From NCBI GenBank assembly GCA_054601695.1, contig BAAHQB010000078.1, positions 310,001 to 374,000 of the forward strand: a stretch of DNA of 64,000 bases. The letters run 5' to 3'. Shown here piece by piece: positions 49,285 through 64,000 of this stretch (positions within the stretch are counted from its first letter, which is position 1; each line of letters opens with the position of its first letter). Below the pieces are notes generated by a model. That model was not told where the DNA came from, searched no databases, and saw only the letters and a list, made by a program, of their open reading frames with translations. The DNA is from Amorphochlora amoebiformis (taxonomy: Eukaryota > Cercozoa > Chlorarachniophyceae). A program made the translations under genes and the position numbers.

Positions 49285-50277
49285 CGCTGTATTTTTCAAA
49301 GACCCAACGATTAGCTAGTCAAATCACATCCACAACTCGCACTCAGGTTGAAAATAATCCGACATGCGACAAACAATCTAGACAATCCAAGCACGCATGC
49401 GACACATGTTGAGACACTCCATTCGCAAGCTCACCGATGTTTACGCAGCGTTTGAGTTTTGGAAACCCAACTCAGCATTGACGGGTGGGTCGAACAGATG
49501 GAAGGTTCTTTGCGTTCCTGAGTTCCGCCCTGAGTTCCGCTTAGGGAATTTTAAGCATTTGGCGGATCCCACGGAACCGAATGGTGCACGGTAGTGGGCG
49601 GTTCGGAGGCATTTCAGGCTATAAAAAGCAAAATTTTCTTGATATAATGGGTGAGGAGATAATTGTTAGCAAGGGGATGTGCTTAACTTTGGAGAAAGGG
49701 CAAGGGAAATCCATGGGGGGCCCTTGGAATGGGCGCATCTGAAAGGCGCCAGTCTTCAGACTCCTTGGACAAATTTAGGACACGTGTTAGAGATTTTAAT
49801 TTGGTGTTTTTGATACATCATGCTTATCTACGAATGGATATTGAAATATGTATTCTGTAGATATACCGAATAATTACCGTAATTCATCCAAATCGTCAAT
49901 CCGTTCCGACTCGCGTTGCACGGGTCTCCGATGGGGCCCCCTTGGCCTTTCCCCGAAGGGAAACCACCGTATTGGAAGAAATAACGTCATCGTGTTACCT
50001 GATGTCGAAAAAAAATTCGTCTTATCCGGCAAAAATTGCTCCAAGCTGGCCTTCCGTGTCCCGTTCGGTTCCGATCCGGCAAATTCTCAAAATTCCCTAA
50101 CGGAACTCAAATAGGAAGCCCGGGTTGCCAAAACTCAAACATTTGATTGCTCAGCTGTCCACCAAACCTTCGCCAACTATCGGTGAGATAGATGTCCGGG
50201 GATATTTTCGTGTTCGTATGTGCTACATTGTCGCGCGTTTGGGTTTGTCTGAAATCTTGAATATGAAACATACAGCA
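49285..50277. promoter_or_regulatory. Bidirectional promoter region between the NmrA-like genes
   Basis: About 990 bases of single-copy, comparatively GC-rich sequence at the centre of the inverted duplication. A TATA-like CTATAAAAAG lies at 49,619-49,628 on the plus strand, about 650 bases before gene F's ATG. The two sides of this spacer are not obviously mirror images, unlike the flanking genes. Short open frames here have no recognisable product. Confidence 0.55.
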
Positions 50278-58356
<8,079 letters not shown>

Positions 58357-58572
58357 CCTTGAAGAAAATCCTTGGAAATCTCGGAAATCTCGGGGAAATC
58401 TCCCGGAAATCTCCAGGAAATTGAGCAATGAGGCCACTGTATTTGACAATACGGGGCTATGTGATCATATCGTTTACGAATGGAGTTTGTGCTGCTGGCC
58501 ACGGCGGTCCCGAAGCATAGTAAGGGCTGGCCCATGTTAGCAAGTGTTTATACATACATATATACTATGATT

Positions 58573-58603
<31 letters not shown>

Positions 58604-59320
58604 GGTACATGTGAATTGGTAGTGAACGTTGAACAATCAAGTGAGATAATTTATTGTTAATTAGTCAACGGAAATAAGTGATACTCAATATATTTATCTC
58701 AATAGATAGAATGCATACGATGACTAGCTAGCTCAAGCCTATAATAGCCTGAATGATAGTATATTGTAGGCCCTAGTACTAGTACTAGTAGTAGTATGAT
58801 ACTTTTAGCTTATATTATCATGATCATGAATATATCTAGCATTCTAGCATATACTAAATATGCAAGATATACTCACTAGCTCAGCCATTCCGTCCATATC
58901 AACTTGAAATTATCTAAGATAAGCCGGGGCTATATAACGCTATTATCTTAATCTTACTAGTCTTACTAGCTTAGCCTAGTCAGTCAGATTCTGTTTCATA
59001 TCATCGATCTGATGTCGATAACCTAGCCTACAACATAAAATAGTGTAGGAAAAGTTTATATCTAGTATATATATATATATATATCATTATACTATATCTA
59101 GTATATATATAAAAATATGTCCTAGAGCAGCGTATCAACATACATGTTATATATATCAACATACATGTTAATATATGAGTATGAATATATACGACTGATA
59201 CGATCCCAATGATCAATAAAGTTATACAACCAAATTAATGTTATCATAAGGCAGCTTTGGGTAAAATATCCTTAATACAATTTTTAATATCGTAATTTTT
59301 TTTGTGGAACTTTCAGTTAA
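58357..59320. other. Convergent intergenic region, genes F and G
   Basis: About 960 bases, single-copy, almost free of microsatellite. Nine bases after gene F's stop begins a run of GGAAATCTC-type repeats (about 58,372-58,428). Further on there are many CTAG-rich words (TAGTACTAGTACTAGTAG near 58,772). No gene was recognised. Confidence 0.6.
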
Positions 59321-63515
<4,195 letters not shown>

Positions 63516-63521
63516 TGTAAT

Positions 63522-63985
63522 CGTTAGGGTTACGGTTATCATTAGTTAAGAGTTAGGGTTATCATTAGGGTTACGGTTATCATTAGTTAAGAGTTAGGGT
63601 TATCATTAGGGTTACGGTTATCATTAGGGTTACGGTTATCATTAGTTAGAGTTAGGGTTATCATTAGGGTTACGGTTATCATTAGGGTTACGGTTATCAT
63701 TAGGGTTAGGGTTATCATTAGGGTTAGGGTTATCATTAGGGTTTAGGGTTATCATTACGGTTAGAGTTATCATTAGGGTTAGGGTTATCATTAGGGTTAC
63801 GGTTATCATTAGGGTTAGGGTTATCATTAGGGTTAGGGTTATCATTAGGGTTAGGGTTATCATTAGGGTTAGGGTTATCATTAGGGTTAGGGTTATCATT
63901 AGGGTTTAGGGTTATCATTAGGGTTAGGGATATCATTAGGGTTAGGGTTATCAGTACGGTTAGGGTTATCATTAGGGTTAGGGTT
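63522..63985. repeat. Minisatellite GGGTTATCATTAGGGTTA
   Basis: About 25 units of 18 bases, early ones with TTACGG in place of TTAGGG and some with TTAGTTAAGAG. In gene G's sense the array stops at the acceptor ACGATTACAG of exon 63,485-63,515. Confidence 0.92.
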
Positions 63986-64000
63986 TATATATATATATAT

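Noticed and set aside
63522-63985. True chromosome end
   Set aside because: The hexamers are interrupted by TATCAT spacers, the array is followed by a TA tract, and similar arrays occur inside genes across the window.

Overview
This is nuclear DNA from an intron-rich eukaryote. Protein-coding exons of 20-146 bases, most with GT..AG borders and compatible reading phases, sit in introns packed with (TA)n microsatellites, TTAGGG/CCCTAA telomere-like arrays, purine/pyrimidine tracts and two very long (CG)n runs. The lineage cannot be fixed from the sequence. The telomere-type hexamer is TTAGGG, as in animals, many fungi and several protist groups. Nothing prokaryotic, viral, tRNA-like or rRNA-like was recognised.

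I rebuilt seven spliced genes by hand. (A) + strand, 2,763-14,030: unrecognised protein with a signal-peptide-like start and charged, basic later exons. (B) - strand, about 249-1,932 and off the left edge: coiled-coil fragment. (C) - strand, 14,836-30,802: about 480-residue MFS transporter of the SLC37 sugar-phosphate exchanger type, 23 exons. (D) + strand, 31,188-41,042: PTPA/PP2A phosphatase activator, apparently lacking one conserved exon. (E) - strand, 41,953-49,284 and (F) + strand, 50,278-58,356: a head-to-head pair of NmrA-like NAD(P)-binding proteins forming a 16 kb inverted duplication. (G) - strand, 59,321 to beyond the right edge: unrecognised Lys/Arg-rich protein.

The layout alternates strictly: B(-) A(+) | C(-) D(+) | E(-) F(+) | G(-). 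Divergent gaps are about 0.83, 0.39 and 0.99 kb; convergent gaps about 0.81, 0.91 and 0.96 kb. The gaps are mostly single-copy and poor in long TA tracts, while nearly all long microsatellites lie inside introns.

The most unusual signals are: (1) exon edges copied in tandem, with or without their splice sites, between microsatellite tracts in most genes; (2) telomere-like arrays that start or end exactly at splice sites, one of which has an exon end built into its repeat unit; (3) a conserved ~45-base element found seven times, always inside telomere-like arrays and always in the same orientation relative to TTAGGG; (4) the NmrA inverted duplication, whose right copy shows damaged exons; (5) amplified branch-point-like modules in the last intron of gene C.
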